Source of the DNA: Hofstenia miamia
Taxonomy: Eukaryota; Xenacoelomorpha; Acoela
NCBI GenBank assembly: GCA_004352715.1
Contig: SCFE01000010.1
Span: 10,117-74,116, forward strand
Length of the DNA: 64,000 nt
Reading direction: 5' to 3'
Positions 21,365 through 33,410 of this stretch are shown here, piece by piece (the stretch's first letter is position 1; every line of letters begins with the position of its first letter). A program made the translations under genes and the position numbers. Under the pieces are notes generated by a model. That model was given only the letters and a program-made list of their open reading frames with translations, had not been told where the DNA came from and did no database searches.

Positions 21365-24300
21365 AGGTACGAATTGGTGCCCCCCAAACTGAGCTATTGA
21401 TATTAGTCCTTCAATATGATCTTATCTGGCTCTATTAGAGATTGTGCATCTTTTCCAAGAGAGACAGCTAATGCATCATTCCATGATAATAGATCAGAAT
21501 ATTTGGTAAGGTGTGTTGCATAGCAAAGCAGTTCCAATTGTGCGCTGATATGTTTGGCAAAGTTTTAGAATTTTGGTTGTTTCATCTTATCTGAAATAAT
21601 GATAGAATTGTGTAAGCTGTTGATTTTTTTATTAAACAGATCAAAAAATTTGAGGTAAAGTCTAAAAACTTTTATTGCAATGAGTAGCATCACTTTAGCA
21701 TCTATGTGTCTGATGTTTGTGTTTTGTCTTCTGTGATGGTCATATTAGGGTAAAAGAATTTGAAGAAGCCTATTAAGTTTGAGTGATTTTGATCTCATCA
21801 ATAAATATCAAAATATTATTAGTGAAAATTTCTTCTGTCATATCATCAGGACTTGATATGTTGGTTCTCATCATAGTTATAGTTTCAATTCTTTTGGAAT
21901 TATCATAATATTGAATCATTTCTTGAATCAGATTTGTCCACATAATGTCTCCAACACTAGAGAATATAATTAAAGTATGATGGGGAAATTTGGAGATAGC
22001 TGATTTAATGTAATCTATTTGTTTAGAGATAGGTTTTCCTTTTTTGTAATATGTGTTCCAATAGTACACTTCCATCACAATAAAGACTCATCTTCTTTGA
22101 TGAGTTTCACTTTAGATTGCTTGTATTTATTAGTGTTTATTGTTTTAATCAAGTTGCATATGTTATTAACATATTTCTCCTAATCTGTTAATGGGATATT
22201 TACTCATCATTTCTTAGGATGTTTCCTTTGCCTTGAGGGTTGAATTATTGTAGTATGTATTAGTGTTAGTGGTATGCAGTAGTTGTTCTCAGTAGCAACA
22301 CATTCTTTAGGTGACATATCAGGGGTGGGTGTGATTTCCAGCAATGTGATTCCTATGGTTACAGGATAGTTCAATTATCCATTAACTGTATGCTCCCATA
22401 GAGAATCAGAAGTTAGATGCTTGCAAAATTTCATGAAATTTTGCTCTGAGATACGTAATTTGGAATAGTGCATTCCACATCAAGTGCTAACTGAGAGTGA
22501 GACTTCAGTAATTTAGGTATTTGCATTTTAGACCAACTTCCAGTAACCAATATTTTCATCAGTTTCCTTAACTGTAGCAAAATTATGAGGGGTTATAGTT
22601 GCTTCAACAGGTTCTGCAACAACATCTCTAGTGAGATAGTTTGTAATATCTGTTTTGATCCAGTGAAGTTTCTTTGGGCTGATGTCTATAATGAGTTTTT
22701 CCATGTTATTGGAATTGCCTTGTTGGTGCTGACATACTGTTAAAAGTAATTGTATAGAAGTAATTAATGATTCTTTGGTTTGTAGATCTGCAATTGATTG
22801 TTGTTGCAGTTCAATGATTTTTATTGGTATACAATCTTTGTTGTCTTTCTTATATTTGATAGTTGATTGTATTTTGTAATAAGAACACTCAGGATAGTGC
22901 TGATTGTGGTAATTAAAGAGCATTTCATTCTTTATAACTAATAGACATTTCCTTGATTTCTTGTAGTAGGCAGTTGTTGAATGTGGGATCCATTTCTGTA
23001 TGTGAGTTATTGAAAGTGGAGCAAATTCATCTTCCAGCTTGAAATATTTAGTTTTGCTTGTTGCTCCCCACATATAGTGGCAAATGTGTGGAGAAACAAT
23101 GTGTACATCTCATGGTGCCACTGCCAGTTTATTGCTGATTAAGGTGATCAGCAATGTGTCTAGTGGGTTCTCAGGATTTATAATATGACTGTATCATATT
23201 TTGAAGGTTGTTGTTAACTTTTTATTCTTTGTGGGTGGTAAAATTAACAGCAAAATGCCATATAAAGCCAATTTTTCAATTTAGCCAAGATAGCATTGAT
23301 GATTCATGAAACTTGCTTTTTCTTAGTTGCTTCTTCTTAGATTTGGAGATAGGGAGCACTAGTGTTGGTTCTTTGGTAAGGTAAATTGATATTATCCATA
23401 GTGCAGAATGCACATTAACATCAGGAGTGTGATTTTCTTCATAAAATTTTGAAAGAATCTCAGCATAATCTGAAATTTCCAAAGAATGTTGGAGGGTTGT
23501 TAATAATCATTCTAATGAATAATGATATATCTGGGAAGGAGATGATATTGTAATCATGGGCCAAGCATTATCAATAGGCCTATTGGCTTTGATTGTTTCC
23601 CAAATGGTGTTAACTTCATTTAAAGTACTAATGGATTGAGTATAGGCAAAAGAGACATAGATGTTTGTAATCAAATTTGGAGCTTTGTTCTCTGACAGTA
23701 GTTCATAAGTTTGTGCTTAGAGTAAAACATTGACTGATAATTGTTTGTAGACCATTATCCAGTAGTATGGGCATATTCTATGTAGAAAGAGATTGATGTG
23801 AATGAGGGCTGCATTTGAATGGTGGAAATCATGTAGTCTGAGAATACTAAAATTGTTTGGTTTAGAACAAAGAAGTTGTCAAGAATCTTCCATTTCATAA
23901 ATGTAATCAGCTTTTGTAGATTAATTAAGTAAACATGTTGTCAAAGCATGGATGAACTGTACTATGAAAATATGGTCAGTTGAGTTCTTCACTCATAGAG
24001 TATGGATAGTAAATTAAAGTATTAATTGCAGGATATTTCTCAGCATCAATTAAGAATGGCATTGTAGAATAACTAACAGTATTGGAGTATCTAATTGTTT
24101 GTGAATAACAGTTTTATTTTCTGCAGAGATATTTGATTCAACAATATATCTGGCCTTCTTCAGAGCAATAAATTAAGGATGCAGAGTTTCAGAACCAACA
24201 GTACTAATTAAAGATCTGTGTTTATTGATGTGTTTTTATAGTGGGAGGCAGATCTCTGACTTGAGGATGATGAGGGGGGAGAGAATGGGTGCTGACATTT

Positions 24301-24480
24301 ACAAGACTGCAGCAGAACCAAAGCTTGTAAAACAGAGTGTTCTGGTAATATAGATAAGCAAGTCCTGTGAGAAGATTGTTCAGTGTCTGTTTTGGACCAC
24401 TCTATGGTTAAGCTATCCAAGTTGTACCAGGGATAGGTGACCAAGGCGTAATGACCACTTGAACCTGTTCTGCTCTCCAA
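21365..24480 (-). pseudogene. Retroelement ORF of unknown function, copy B (decayed)
   Basis: Minus-strand coding remnant downstream of the integrase fragment, in pieces at about 24480-24208, 23482-23276, 23073-22528 and 22078-21773, with stops between them. It aligns in order with copy A. It contains IDYIKSAISKFPHHT, then MWTNLIQEMIQYYDNSK, then MTEEI, then GFFKFFYPNMTITED near its end. No enzyme motif is seen. Position suggests an env-like or accessory ORF, but nothing proves it. Copy B is more complete at its 5' end than copy A. Confidence 0.55.
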
Positions 24481-24999
24481 TGAGTATCAGGGAGAGGATG
24501 AGGGGTTCAACATGTTGACATGAGAATCAATTGTTTGTGATTGGGTCATTTCTCATATATTAGGACTCATATATTAGGTATCAGACTTGTCCATCTGATA
24601 TGTTTCCAGATTACTATTACAGTGTGGGTGCCACACTCTATGCCTGTGGCTAGATGAGTGCTCTGGTAGTTTGCTGCTGCTTGATATTGTGTGGATCATT
24701 CTTTTCATTCTCATGATTGCTAAACAAATAATTCAATGATTTGTGCCAGTTTTCAGAATTGTTTGTATTAATATTGCTCACTGTAGTGGCAGGCAAGTTA
24801 CATATATCTTTTAAGACAACCTTTGGAAATGTTGCTGAACTATCAAATTGTGACTCAGGAATGTTGTCTAGTTCAGACATATCAAGGTATGTGTCATTGT
24901 TTTTGTAATAATTTTAAATTATTTGTTTTTGTCTATTATAGTGCTTCCAATATCTTTTATTGTTCTTTTTAAAGATTGGAAATTGCCTGTTTTTCCATT
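24481..24999 (-). other. Region between integrase fragment and unknown ORF
   Basis: Contains a 76-codon open piece (24880-24650) starting MSELDNIPES, rich in Asn and Ser. It may be the integrase tail or the start of the unknown ORF; no motif identifies it. Confidence 0.35.
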
Positions 25000-25630
25000 A
25001 TCTAGAATATAATTATTCCATTTTAGAACTTTGGTCATTGTATCTGGACCTGTCAAATGACTGGCTAGTTTACATGTTTGTTTATCATCTGAGGTTTGTA
25101 TTGGTGAAAAGAATAAACTTTATCTCCATCTTTGTGCAGCACACCATAAAGATTTTTGATATAATTACTTGTTTGTCAAACTGCACTTTTCTTATTAAAC
25201 ATGCAAATTGTTTCATGTACATTTTGTAATTCCTTAAGTAGATTTGTAATGTAGTTATTTGTTGCTTTTGAATTATGTTTTAATATAACATACTTAATGG
25301 TGTTGCTGCTTCATGGTTGTAGGTGGCTTTAAATGGGTTTATACCTGTTATACCTGAACAGAGGTATTTTAGAAGTATCCAATGTAATGGAGTATGGATT
25401 GCCATTCTTCTTCTAATATGTGAAGTTGTGTTAATTACAAGTTTATGCAGTGCTTTGTTTAAATGCTCAACTGTGCTATTACTCTGCTGGTGATAGGGAG
25501 CTGTGTGCTCATGAAGAATTTCTAATTGTTGTAGTAATTATTGTGTAAGGTTTTCTAGCTACCTTTGAAGTTTTTAAACTGTGAAATTTTTTATGAATGG
25601 CTTGTAAATTCGACAATTGGTAGTGTATAT
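25000..25630 (-). pseudogene. Ty3/gypsy integrase, C-terminal half
   Basis: The minus strand reads APYHQQSNSTVEHLNKALHK, the integrase region with the catalytic Glu (family form PYHPQxNGxVER). It continues into RRMAIHTPLHWILLKYL and the tail. The zinc-binding HHCC domain and the first catalytic Asp are absent: the sequence begins abruptly at 25630 where an LTR tip is joined. Frameshifts and stops occur downstream. Its CpG content is very low but not zero. Confidence 0.75.
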
Positions 25631-25680
25631 TGTGGCATCAGTGAGAAATCAGCATGCATTCCTACTATTTTATCTTAGTA
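25631..25680 (-). repeat. 50-bp LTR tip at a retroelement junction
   Basis: Matches the first about 50 bp of LTR B on the plus strand (TGTGGCATCAGTGAGAAATC, then TTCCTACTA and TATCTTA) and then stops. It lies exactly between the pol part ending after RNase H and the integrase C-terminal half, marking an insertion followed by a deletion. Confidence 0.75.
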
Positions 25681-25689
25681 TTGTGCTTA

Positions 25690-27030
25690 TCTGCTAAAAA
25701 GAGAAGAACATTAGTTGTTAGTTGCCACTTGTAGGAATTAAAATATTTAGATAATGTTTTATTTAATTGTCTATCTGGATGTTTAAATTTATTAATGATT
25801 TGTGTTAATTGCATATCATTTTTCTGGTTTTTTATTATTTCTATTTCTGATATTTCTTCTTTAAGTTGAATTGGCAATATCAGGTGCCTTGTCTATCAGT
25901 GTTTACAATAAGGAGATTATTGTATGTTGATTTTGAGATAAAGGGAAATGGGACCTTATCAAATATTTGTTTTGGGTTGTTCCAATGGTACTGAGGAAAA
26001 TCTGTCATTAAATCAGCATTGGTATGTTGTTGCCCTTTTCTATGAATGATTGTAAAATTGAAATTTGTTAGATATTCTATCTAAAGAGCTAGTGTGTTGG
26101 AGTGGTTAATTGAAAATATCTTTAGCTAAGTGAGCGCAGAATTGACAGTGTGAACTGTGAAATGTGACTGACTGAGCAAACATTAGCAAAATTTTTGAGG
26201 CTCTCAACAAGAGCAAGCATTTTGACTTTGGCCAACTCATAATTAAGCTCTGTTGGTTTGAGTTTTTGATTAAAATTGAATTGGAGATTGAGTACCATTG
26301 ATGAATTGGCTTAATGTAGCACCTATTGTGATAGAACTAGCAGCACAGTCAACAATGTACTCCTTGGAGAAGTCAGGTGTATATAAGCTTGGTAATTTAC
26401 TTAATTCAGTTTTCAATTTATAGAGTTTGGTTTGGTGTTGCTATAACCATTTAAAAAGCAGTTTGCCTTTGAATAAATTAGATATGTGAATAGTCTTATC
26501 AGATATATTAGGTATAAATGCTTGGTAAAAGTTAAGGAAACCTAATATTTGCTGTAGATCTTTTTTGTTGTTCAGAGGTGAAATTATATTCATTATAGAT
26601 CAGGCATCTTCTTTTAAACTGATTATTTTGTGCTGAATTTATCACCCTAAGAAAAACATTTTTGATGTTGTCAATATATGCAGCAACACCATCTTCTAAA
26701 TTGTTATTGGATGCTTGTAGTATTTTTGTGATGAAACATTGGAAATATTGCCAGGGCATTGCATAGCACAAAAGCCATAAATCCTGTTTTCTCAATATTT
26801 GATTTGGATGATTGTATTATATTGTTGTTAAGTAAATCAGTAATAATTTTAGAATATTCCTGTTTAAGATGTTCTGGTACAGGATGGACTTGTTGGCATA
26901 TTTCACAATTGTGTGTGGTCTCAATGCAGTGCTCCTCTCTGGTGGCTTTCCCAGCACTGATGGTATCAAAATTAAATATGGATGAATTGTTTTTCAATAC
27001 CAAACTCAAATGATCAATTTGTTCTAAGGT
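25690..27030 (-). pseudogene. Ty3/gypsy reverse transcriptase and RNase H
   Basis: In minus-strand order: RT N-terminus with HCIETTHNCEICQQVHPVP and NNNIIQSSKS (27009-26830), the end of the fingers. Motif A with its catalytic Asp is deleted. Then the MPWQYFQCF region and YIDN in place of YIDD (about 26667-26680). The connection LGFLNFYQAFIPNIS and FKWLQQHQTKLYKLKTELSK follows, then RNase H with VDCAASSITIGATLSQF and finally IHRKGQQHTNADLMTDFP. The frame changes several times. The second Asp of the YIDD box reads AAC; a GAC-to-AAC change after a C is exactly a CpG-to-CpA loss. The element is dead. Confidence 0.88.
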
Positions 27031-27429
27031 TAGATGAGAATATATGATTGTATTAATTGCTGGAATCTAAGTGTGATTGTTTTTATTATCTGGTATTTCC
27101 AATTAATATACAGGTTTTGGCTTGCTATTAAATTAACAATTGGTGATGTGAAAATTTTTATGTTGGATGGTGTGATGGGATTCAAATTACAACTTTTATT
27201 CCAAATAGCAGTGGTGACTCTATTATCATAGCTTTTTAAAATGGAAGCAAAAATTACAACTTTTTTAGAATGCAATCCCTGCTGATTGTCAATGACAATA
27301 GAGTAAATTGGGGGTTTTGACTCTAAGGTGATAAAATGCCAACTAAAAGGTTCAATTTTAGTGGTTTCAATAGGATGTAGTGTAATGAATTGATGGTTCA
27401 CAGCTTGTAAATGGAAATTTATTATGCAA

Positions 27430-27760
27430 CTGTATTTTCCTAGGAAGTCCTTGCCAAGGATTAACTTGTAAAGAAGTGTGTAGTTTGTTGTGCCAACAAT
27501 AAGCATGTCATGCATGAACTTATTGTTAGCAATTGTGAAATCTAATGATTTGATTAACCCTTAAATATCAAGGCAATTTCTGAAAGCATTAATGAGATTT
27601 TGGTAGTGGGATTCAATATCACTTCTTGTGACCCTGATTAAATTAGCAAATGTATTTGAAATAATAGAAACAGATGCACCAGTGTCTACAGTAGCCTGGA
27701 AAATGACTCTGTTAATAGTCATAGGAATGGCATTTCTATTTTATTTTTTTGTTACTAGAA
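27430..27760 (-). pseudogene. Ty3/gypsy aspartic protease
   Basis: The minus strand reads RVIFQATVDTGASVSIIS with the catalytic DTG (27678-27686), and further on ILGKDFLGKYSCIINF, the family's ILGxDFL. At least one stop lies between. A retropepsin of this kind releases pol and gag parts during particle maturation. It lies directly upstream of the RT as expected for Ty3/gypsy. Confidence 0.85.
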
Positions 27761-27879
27761 TAAGATGTGCTTGGCTAAGAGTTTTATATAAAGCTTGGTT
27801 ATCTTAGATGTAAAAGAAGATGCAGGATTGAAAAACACTCTACCATTTCTATTACTTTTCTTCATCTCTTACCTCCTTG

Positions 27880-28450
27880 TGGTGACTTTTATTAATTTTA
27901 TGAGTGTTCTGTTCAATTTTTCTACTGCTCCATTCTCTTGTGGATGATAGGCTGTTTTTGTTTGCTTGTTATTTCCAGTAATTTGGCCAATTCTTGGAGT
28001 GTACTTTCAAATTGTGTCTATTTGTCAGTTATTATTGTTTCCATCAGCCCAACTTTTAATATCCATTCTTTTATTATTGCCTTAACAGTTTGTTTACTGT
28101 TTTACTCACCATTGATATCATCCTGACATATTTGGTAAATTTGTCCATCACCACTAGTAAGAATGGATATACTTCAGTATCTCTGGATATATTTTCTAAA
28201 TCTATGTGGACTAATTGATTTGGTTGTGTGGCTATGATTTTCTCAAGTGGCAGTCTTTGTGCTGAAAAATATTATTTGTTGTTAAGTAAGCATGTTGTGC
28301 ATTTGTTTATTTTGTTTTCTAATGTGACTTGTATGTCTACTGCCTTCTGTATCATCTTTTCTAATTTATTGTTGGCATCACATTTGTTTTCAAATTTTTG
28401 TCTTATGTTTTCTGGCTGGCATTTACATATATGCCAAACAAATCATATAT
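27880..28450 (-). pseudogene. Second integrase, lying upstream of the protease
   Basis: In minus-strand order: KCTTCLLNNKQYFSAQRLP (the CC pair of the HHCC zinc domain), LVHIDLENISRD (first Asp), LLVVMDKFTKYVRM, ETIITDK-TQFES (second Asp), and AYHPQENGAVEKLNRTL (catalytic Glu). A stop follows after TTRR. The core is thus D,D,E complete, more so than the other integrase in this block. The C-terminal tail is missing; the protease begins about 120 nt later. In ordinary Ty3/gypsy elements integrase is the last pol domain. The near-identical duplicate is at 33527-34150. Confidence 0.85.
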
Positions 28451-28499
28451 TGAATAGTACTGTCCTCTCAAGCATAACATTAATATAATCATTGTACTT

Positions 28500-28860
28500 G
28501 AGACATAAAATTTCTGATGTCATCTGATTTCTTCATTTTTGTTCCAATTAGTGTGATTCTATTGTGGTATTTTGAAAATTTTGTTTTGTAATCTTACTTT
28601 ACTTCTGTGTGCAGTATTAAATAATGTCAGTATGCTGGACCAGATAAATATAGAGGTAATCTCACTGATGTTGTCTCCTCTGTGAACTTTCTTTCTTTCA
28701 TAATCAATTCAAACATCTGAAACCATTCTTCTAATGTGGGTGAATAACTGTCTATTTTCCTGTTAAATTTGGGTAGCAGATCTTTACTTGGGCTTATTTC
28801 ATTAATATCTCTTTCATTCAGGATGAATTTTGTAACTGCAGGTGTAATTTATTTCATCAA
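28500..28860 (-). pseudogene. Retroelement gag (capsid-like) fragment
   Basis: The minus strand reads LPKFNRKIDSYSPTLEEWFQ, then LIMKERKFTEETTSVRLPLY, then LSGPAYQHY. This is the W-to-YL-GxA pattern of Ty3/gypsy capsid domains. Stops follow and no zinc knuckle was seen before the integrase. It lies about 60 nt upstream of the second integrase with no protease between them. Duplicated at about 34200-34570. Confidence 0.7.
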
Positions 28861-30802
28861 CTATCTTTTTTCCTTTGTTGCTATTTATACTAATTGTTTA
28901 CAAACATGTTTTTTCTAATTTAATAAAGGAATCAAGTACATGTTGCCTATAAAATTTCTTTCCCATGTCTTATTGTCTGTCTGGTCCACTTACATTAACT
29001 AAAATTAATGAGGAGTGAATCATCTTCTGAATATGTCAAACATTTTAGGGACAAGTACAAAATTCAATCAATCTAAAAATTGTTGTTAGTTAATCTTTCT
29101 TTTTCAGCCTTTTTTCTTTTATAATTATTTTGTAATTTCCAGTAATAAGAAGAATTAGAAGGATTATGCTACATGATTTTCTGATTAATCAAAAAAGTGT
29201 TTAATAAGACTTATAAGTGATTTTAATATTTTTTAGTGTACCAATATATAATCAATAGAAGAAACTGTTATGCAATAGAAATCAGTATCAATAAACTTTT
29301 TTGAAATACATTAATTTGTCACAATTTGCTAAATTAAAGTCATTAGCTAAATTCTAGATTGGCAATGATGGCATTGACTTCACTGTTGATTCTGGATGGT
29401 GCAAATGTATACCAATTATGAAATATCAGTAACTCTAGGAAACTAAATTTATTAACTTTAAGATTTTATTAAATGCTGCTTTGGTTAGATGAAACATGTC
29501 TCTACAAGGATTATGCAAGTGAATTCATTTAATTGTGAATTGTTATGCTAAATACTTATCTCTATTATGCTATTAAACTAATAAATATATGATCACAGAA
29601 ATAATGAAAGATGTTTGTATCACTGGTGATTGATGTGTGGAAGAAATTGATCATGTTAATTTTGGATTAATAATTACATGTTAAATTTTCAAGGATTATT
29701 CTATGAATGTTGTATTTATGTTTCTAATTTCTTGCTATCACTGTTTATAGTATGCAATTCATTATCAGTAATTAAGGATTAAAGAGAAGTTCATTGCACT
29801 CTGTTTTTTTTCAAACCACAAATATCACACAGTGCAATTACAATGTAGTATATTAATCCACTGTTATCTACACTGTGCCAGTGAGATGCCATTTGATTCA
29901 GCAACATTTCTGTGATGAAGACACTGAAACTTAAGTAATTCACTGGTAGACACCTCTATGGCTCAAGCATATATTATGGATATATTCAGTTATATGCAGA
30001 AGCAAACTAACAATTAGGGAAGTCTAATGTTGATGATGATGAACTGTTGAAACCAATACTGTCAAAGATAGTCAATTAGGTTGAATTAAGAACTAATTGT
30101 TGATAGTAGAAGATTTCACATTATTGTATGCTTTCAAATGCTGTTTGGTAACTGAATTTTATATTTGGCCAGTCCTCCATTGCCAAAATCTGGGAATGGA
30201 ACTTTGGAATAACTCTGGTATTTCCACCATATAACTCTTATGATCATGATTTTTTAGTCATTTGTGGCATTCCCAATTCCTTGCAAGGTATTCATCATTT
30301 GGTTTTTAGTAAAATTGTCAAAAGATGGCTGCTGTTCAACTTTGAAACTAATGAACATCTTCCCACTGCATGCTATAACTCTGTGCATATTTTGTAATTA
30401 GTGGGTTCACATTAATATGCACAATGTATCAATCTAGATTGACAAATGTGTATGTGTGATTCTATGAATTCAAATTGTAAGTCCTGGTCCAAAAGTTGTT
30501 TCATCCATACAAAGAATACAATTGTGCTTACTGAAAACAGAAAATACACTAAAAACAATGCTTTACACAATATTCCATACCTTTTCACTTACCATAATTA
30601 GAGTGGCTGCATATATGTAATAGAAACTCTGCAAAACCAGAAATGTTGAAAAAGTGTTTTTCTATATAAAAAATGGTAAAAACTAACAAAAATGTTTTAC
30701 AAATGGACATTTAAATGGACTTAATGATAACAATGGTTTCTTATATCACTACTTAGATTGAAGAAATACCATGATTTCAATTGAATTTGGTGACTTCAGG
30801 GC
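28861..30802. other. CpG-free non-coding half of the duplicated segment
   Basis: No ORF or domain recognised on either strand. Like the retroelement next to it, it has no CpG. It is repeated at about 34571-36512 with only a few differences. It may be the 5' LTR and leader of the gag-bearing element, but no LTR borders were identified. Confidence 0.5.
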
Positions 30803-31539
30803 TGTTTCAGATTTTAAAAAGTGATCATGTGCAACTTGAAATGGAAAATAACTTCAAGTGTATGAAGATATTAATAATGCAATTGCTTAATTACAAATTC
30901 TGTAGAGTCACCACTATTTTTCGATTTTATTATTAGGCACTCTGAAAATAGTGTTACATCTTTTTGACGTCCTTATTTAATGATTAGGTGCTAACTATTT
31001 GTATCAATTTCTCTAATTCAATTTGTACACATTTTTGAGTGTAGTTATTTGATAGAAATATTATTTGTCCCCTCAGTTCAAAGTACGTGTGATTGCTCAT
31101 TTTAACTTTGCGAGGGAAATTGTGTTTGAAACTGTAAACAGTATCTAGGTAATAATTTACAATTTTTGTAATAAATATCTGAGACTACTGTAGTGAAGCA
31201 CACAATAAATTTGTCTTTTTCAACTGCGTTTGATCTTTTTTGCTTTTATTATCTAGTAACTCCCTTTAGATTTATCATCAAAGATTTAGTTATGATAACT
31301 ATTGCTTAAGATCTGGCGACAATTCAGGAGGAAACTGCACTGGGTCTGGGGCGCCAAATAGCTCCTTAAAGGTGACAGCCCAAATCGTGGTTGCTTTAGG
31401 TTATGATTATGTGTAGGGAATAAATTTTATTCGATCAATTCATACATGCACATAAACTAACACACTGCAAATATACTATGCCGCTGGCAATTATGTGCCT
31501 TTTGTTTATTACTTATTTACATGAGCTGAGATAATAGAA
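30803..31539. other. Segment unique to the first duplicated copy
   Basis: 737 bp between the two blocks shared with the second copy; the second copy has an unrelated 317 bp here (36513-36829). CpG dinucleotides reappear from 30922. No gene recognised. Confidence 0.6.
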
Positions 31540-31879
31540 CTCGTTGGATTCTGGACAACATCGTGTGATATACTCCAATGAAGCTCAATATATCTCTTCT
31601 AGTTAATACCCTAGTTCACACAAGTATTTTAGTGTATACTTTTGGACCACTTCCATTAATAATTTATTGTTCATTGGTTGGAACAATTAGCAAGTTTAGA
31701 TTTGGTCTTAAATGGCGATTATGGGTTTGGCATGTTTTTGGCTCAACAAGCCTTGCATAATACCTACCTACATTGTTTTTTAGTACTTAAGAGGAAGAGA
31801 TATATTTCGAATTTATTTATGTTAACAGCAAATATTTACTCAATTAATTGGATATTAGTGACTCGCAATACTGTGGCAA

Positions 31880-32153
31880 ATGCATTCTATGTGTAGTTTT
31901 TTTAATAAGTATTTAGAACAAATCATTTCTGTTGTTTATCTAATTTTGGCTTTAGTCATCATTGTATCTAATTTCTATATTATTGCAACAGTCATCTACA
32001 GTTCAAGAAAAGGCTTCGTTGAAAAAGACATGAATTGGATTTCAAAGAGATTCAATATTCTCTCATATTACTCATTGCTCATTGATTTGTTTATAGCTCT
32101 TGTTTTGCTTCTGGTGTCTATAATATACTTCTGCAGTCAATTTCAAAGCACAT
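31880..32153 (+). CDS. 7TM receptor, copy 1, 5' part cut by gap
   Basis: The first 91 codons are identical in protein sequence to the start of the complete gene at 37170-38228, covering TM1 and TM2, then N's. Whether the rest exists cannot be seen. It may be a true paralogue or the other haplotype of the same gene. Confidence 0.7.
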
Positions 32154-33153
32154 NNNNNNNNNNNNNNNNNNNNNNNNNNNNNNNNNNNNNNNNNNNNNNN
32201 NNNNNNNNNNNNNNNNNNNNNNNNNNNNNNNNNNNNNNNNNNNNNNNNNNNNNNNNNNNNNNNNNNNNNNNNNNNNNNNNNNNNNNNNNNNNNNNNNNNN
32301 NNNNNNNNNNNNNNNNNNNNNNNNNNNNNNNNNNNNNNNNNNNNNNNNNNNNNNNNNNNNNNNNNNNNNNNNNNNNNNNNNNNNNNNNNNNNNNNNNNNN
32401 NNNNNNNNNNNNNNNNNNNNNNNNNNNNNNNNNNNNNNNNNNNNNNNNNNNNNNNNNNNNNNNNNNNNNNNNNNNNNNNNNNNNNNNNNNNNNNNNNNNN
32501 NNNNNNNNNNNNNNNNNNNNNNNNNNNNNNNNNNNNNNNNNNNNNNNNNNNNNNNNNNNNNNNNNNNNNNNNNNNNNNNNNNNNNNNNNNNNNNNNNNNN
32601 NNNNNNNNNNNNNNNNNNNNNNNNNNNNNNNNNNNNNNNNNNNNNNNNNNNNNNNNNNNNNNNNNNNNNNNNNNNNNNNNNNNNNNNNNNNNNNNNNNNN
32701 NNNNNNNNNNNNNNNNNNNNNNNNNNNNNNNNNNNNNNNNNNNNNNNNNNNNNNNNNNNNNNNNNNNNNNNNNNNNNNNNNNNNNNNNNNNNNNNNNNNN
32801 NNNNNNNNNNNNNNNNNNNNNNNNNNNNNNNNNNNNNNNNNNNNNNNNNNNNNNNNNNNNNNNNNNNNNNNNNNNNNNNNNNNNNNNNNNNNNNNNNNNN
32901 NNNNNNNNNNNNNNNNNNNNNNNNNNNNNNNNNNNNNNNNNNNNNNNNNNNNNNNNNNNNNNNNNNNNNNNNNNNNNNNNNNNNNNNNNNNNNNNNNNNN
33001 NNNNNNNNNNNNNNNNNNNNNNNNNNNNNNNNNNNNNNNNNNNNNNNNNNNNNNNNNNNNNNNNNNNNNNNNNNNNNNNNNNNNNNNNNNNNNNNNNNNN
33101 NNNNNNNNNNNNNNNNNNNNNNNNNNNNNNNNNNNNNNNNNNNNNNNNNNNNN
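32154..33153. other. Assembly gap (exactly 1000 N)
   Basis: The round length suggests an arbitrary placeholder for a gap of unknown size. It separates the two near-identical copies. Confidence 0.98.
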
Positions 33154-33410
33154 GTTATGCATGAACTTATTGTTAGCAATTGTGAAATCTAATGATTTGA
33201 TTAACCCTTAAATATCAAGGCAATTTCTGAAAGCATTAATGAGATTTTGGTAGTGGGATTCAATATCACTTCTTGTGACCCTGATTAAATTAGCAAATGT
33301 ATTTGAAATAATAGAAACAGATGCACCAGTGTCTACAGTAGCCTGGAAAATGACTCTGTTAATAGTCATAGGAATGGCATTTCTATTTTATTTTTTTGTT
33401 ACTAGAATAA
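33154..33410 (-). pseudogene. Ty3/gypsy protease, duplicate copy (partial)
   Basis: Same DTG-bearing sequence as 27430-27760; the downstream part falls into the gap. Confidence 0.8.

Larger units (their letters stand above)
27507..32153. repeat. Duplicated segment, copy 1
   Basis: 27507-30802 matches 33154-36512, and 31540-32153 matches 36830-37443 without gaps and with about three mismatches. Visible differences in the first block are a handful of substitutions, a 53-bp insertion and a 10-bp insertion in copy 2. Copy 1 ends at a 1000-N gap and copy 2 begins right after it. Confidence 0.9.

Noticed and set aside
27938-28126. Plus-strand 62-codon ORF repeated at 33585-33773
   Set aside because: It is the shadow of the minus-strand integrase and is repeated only because the whole segment is duplicated.
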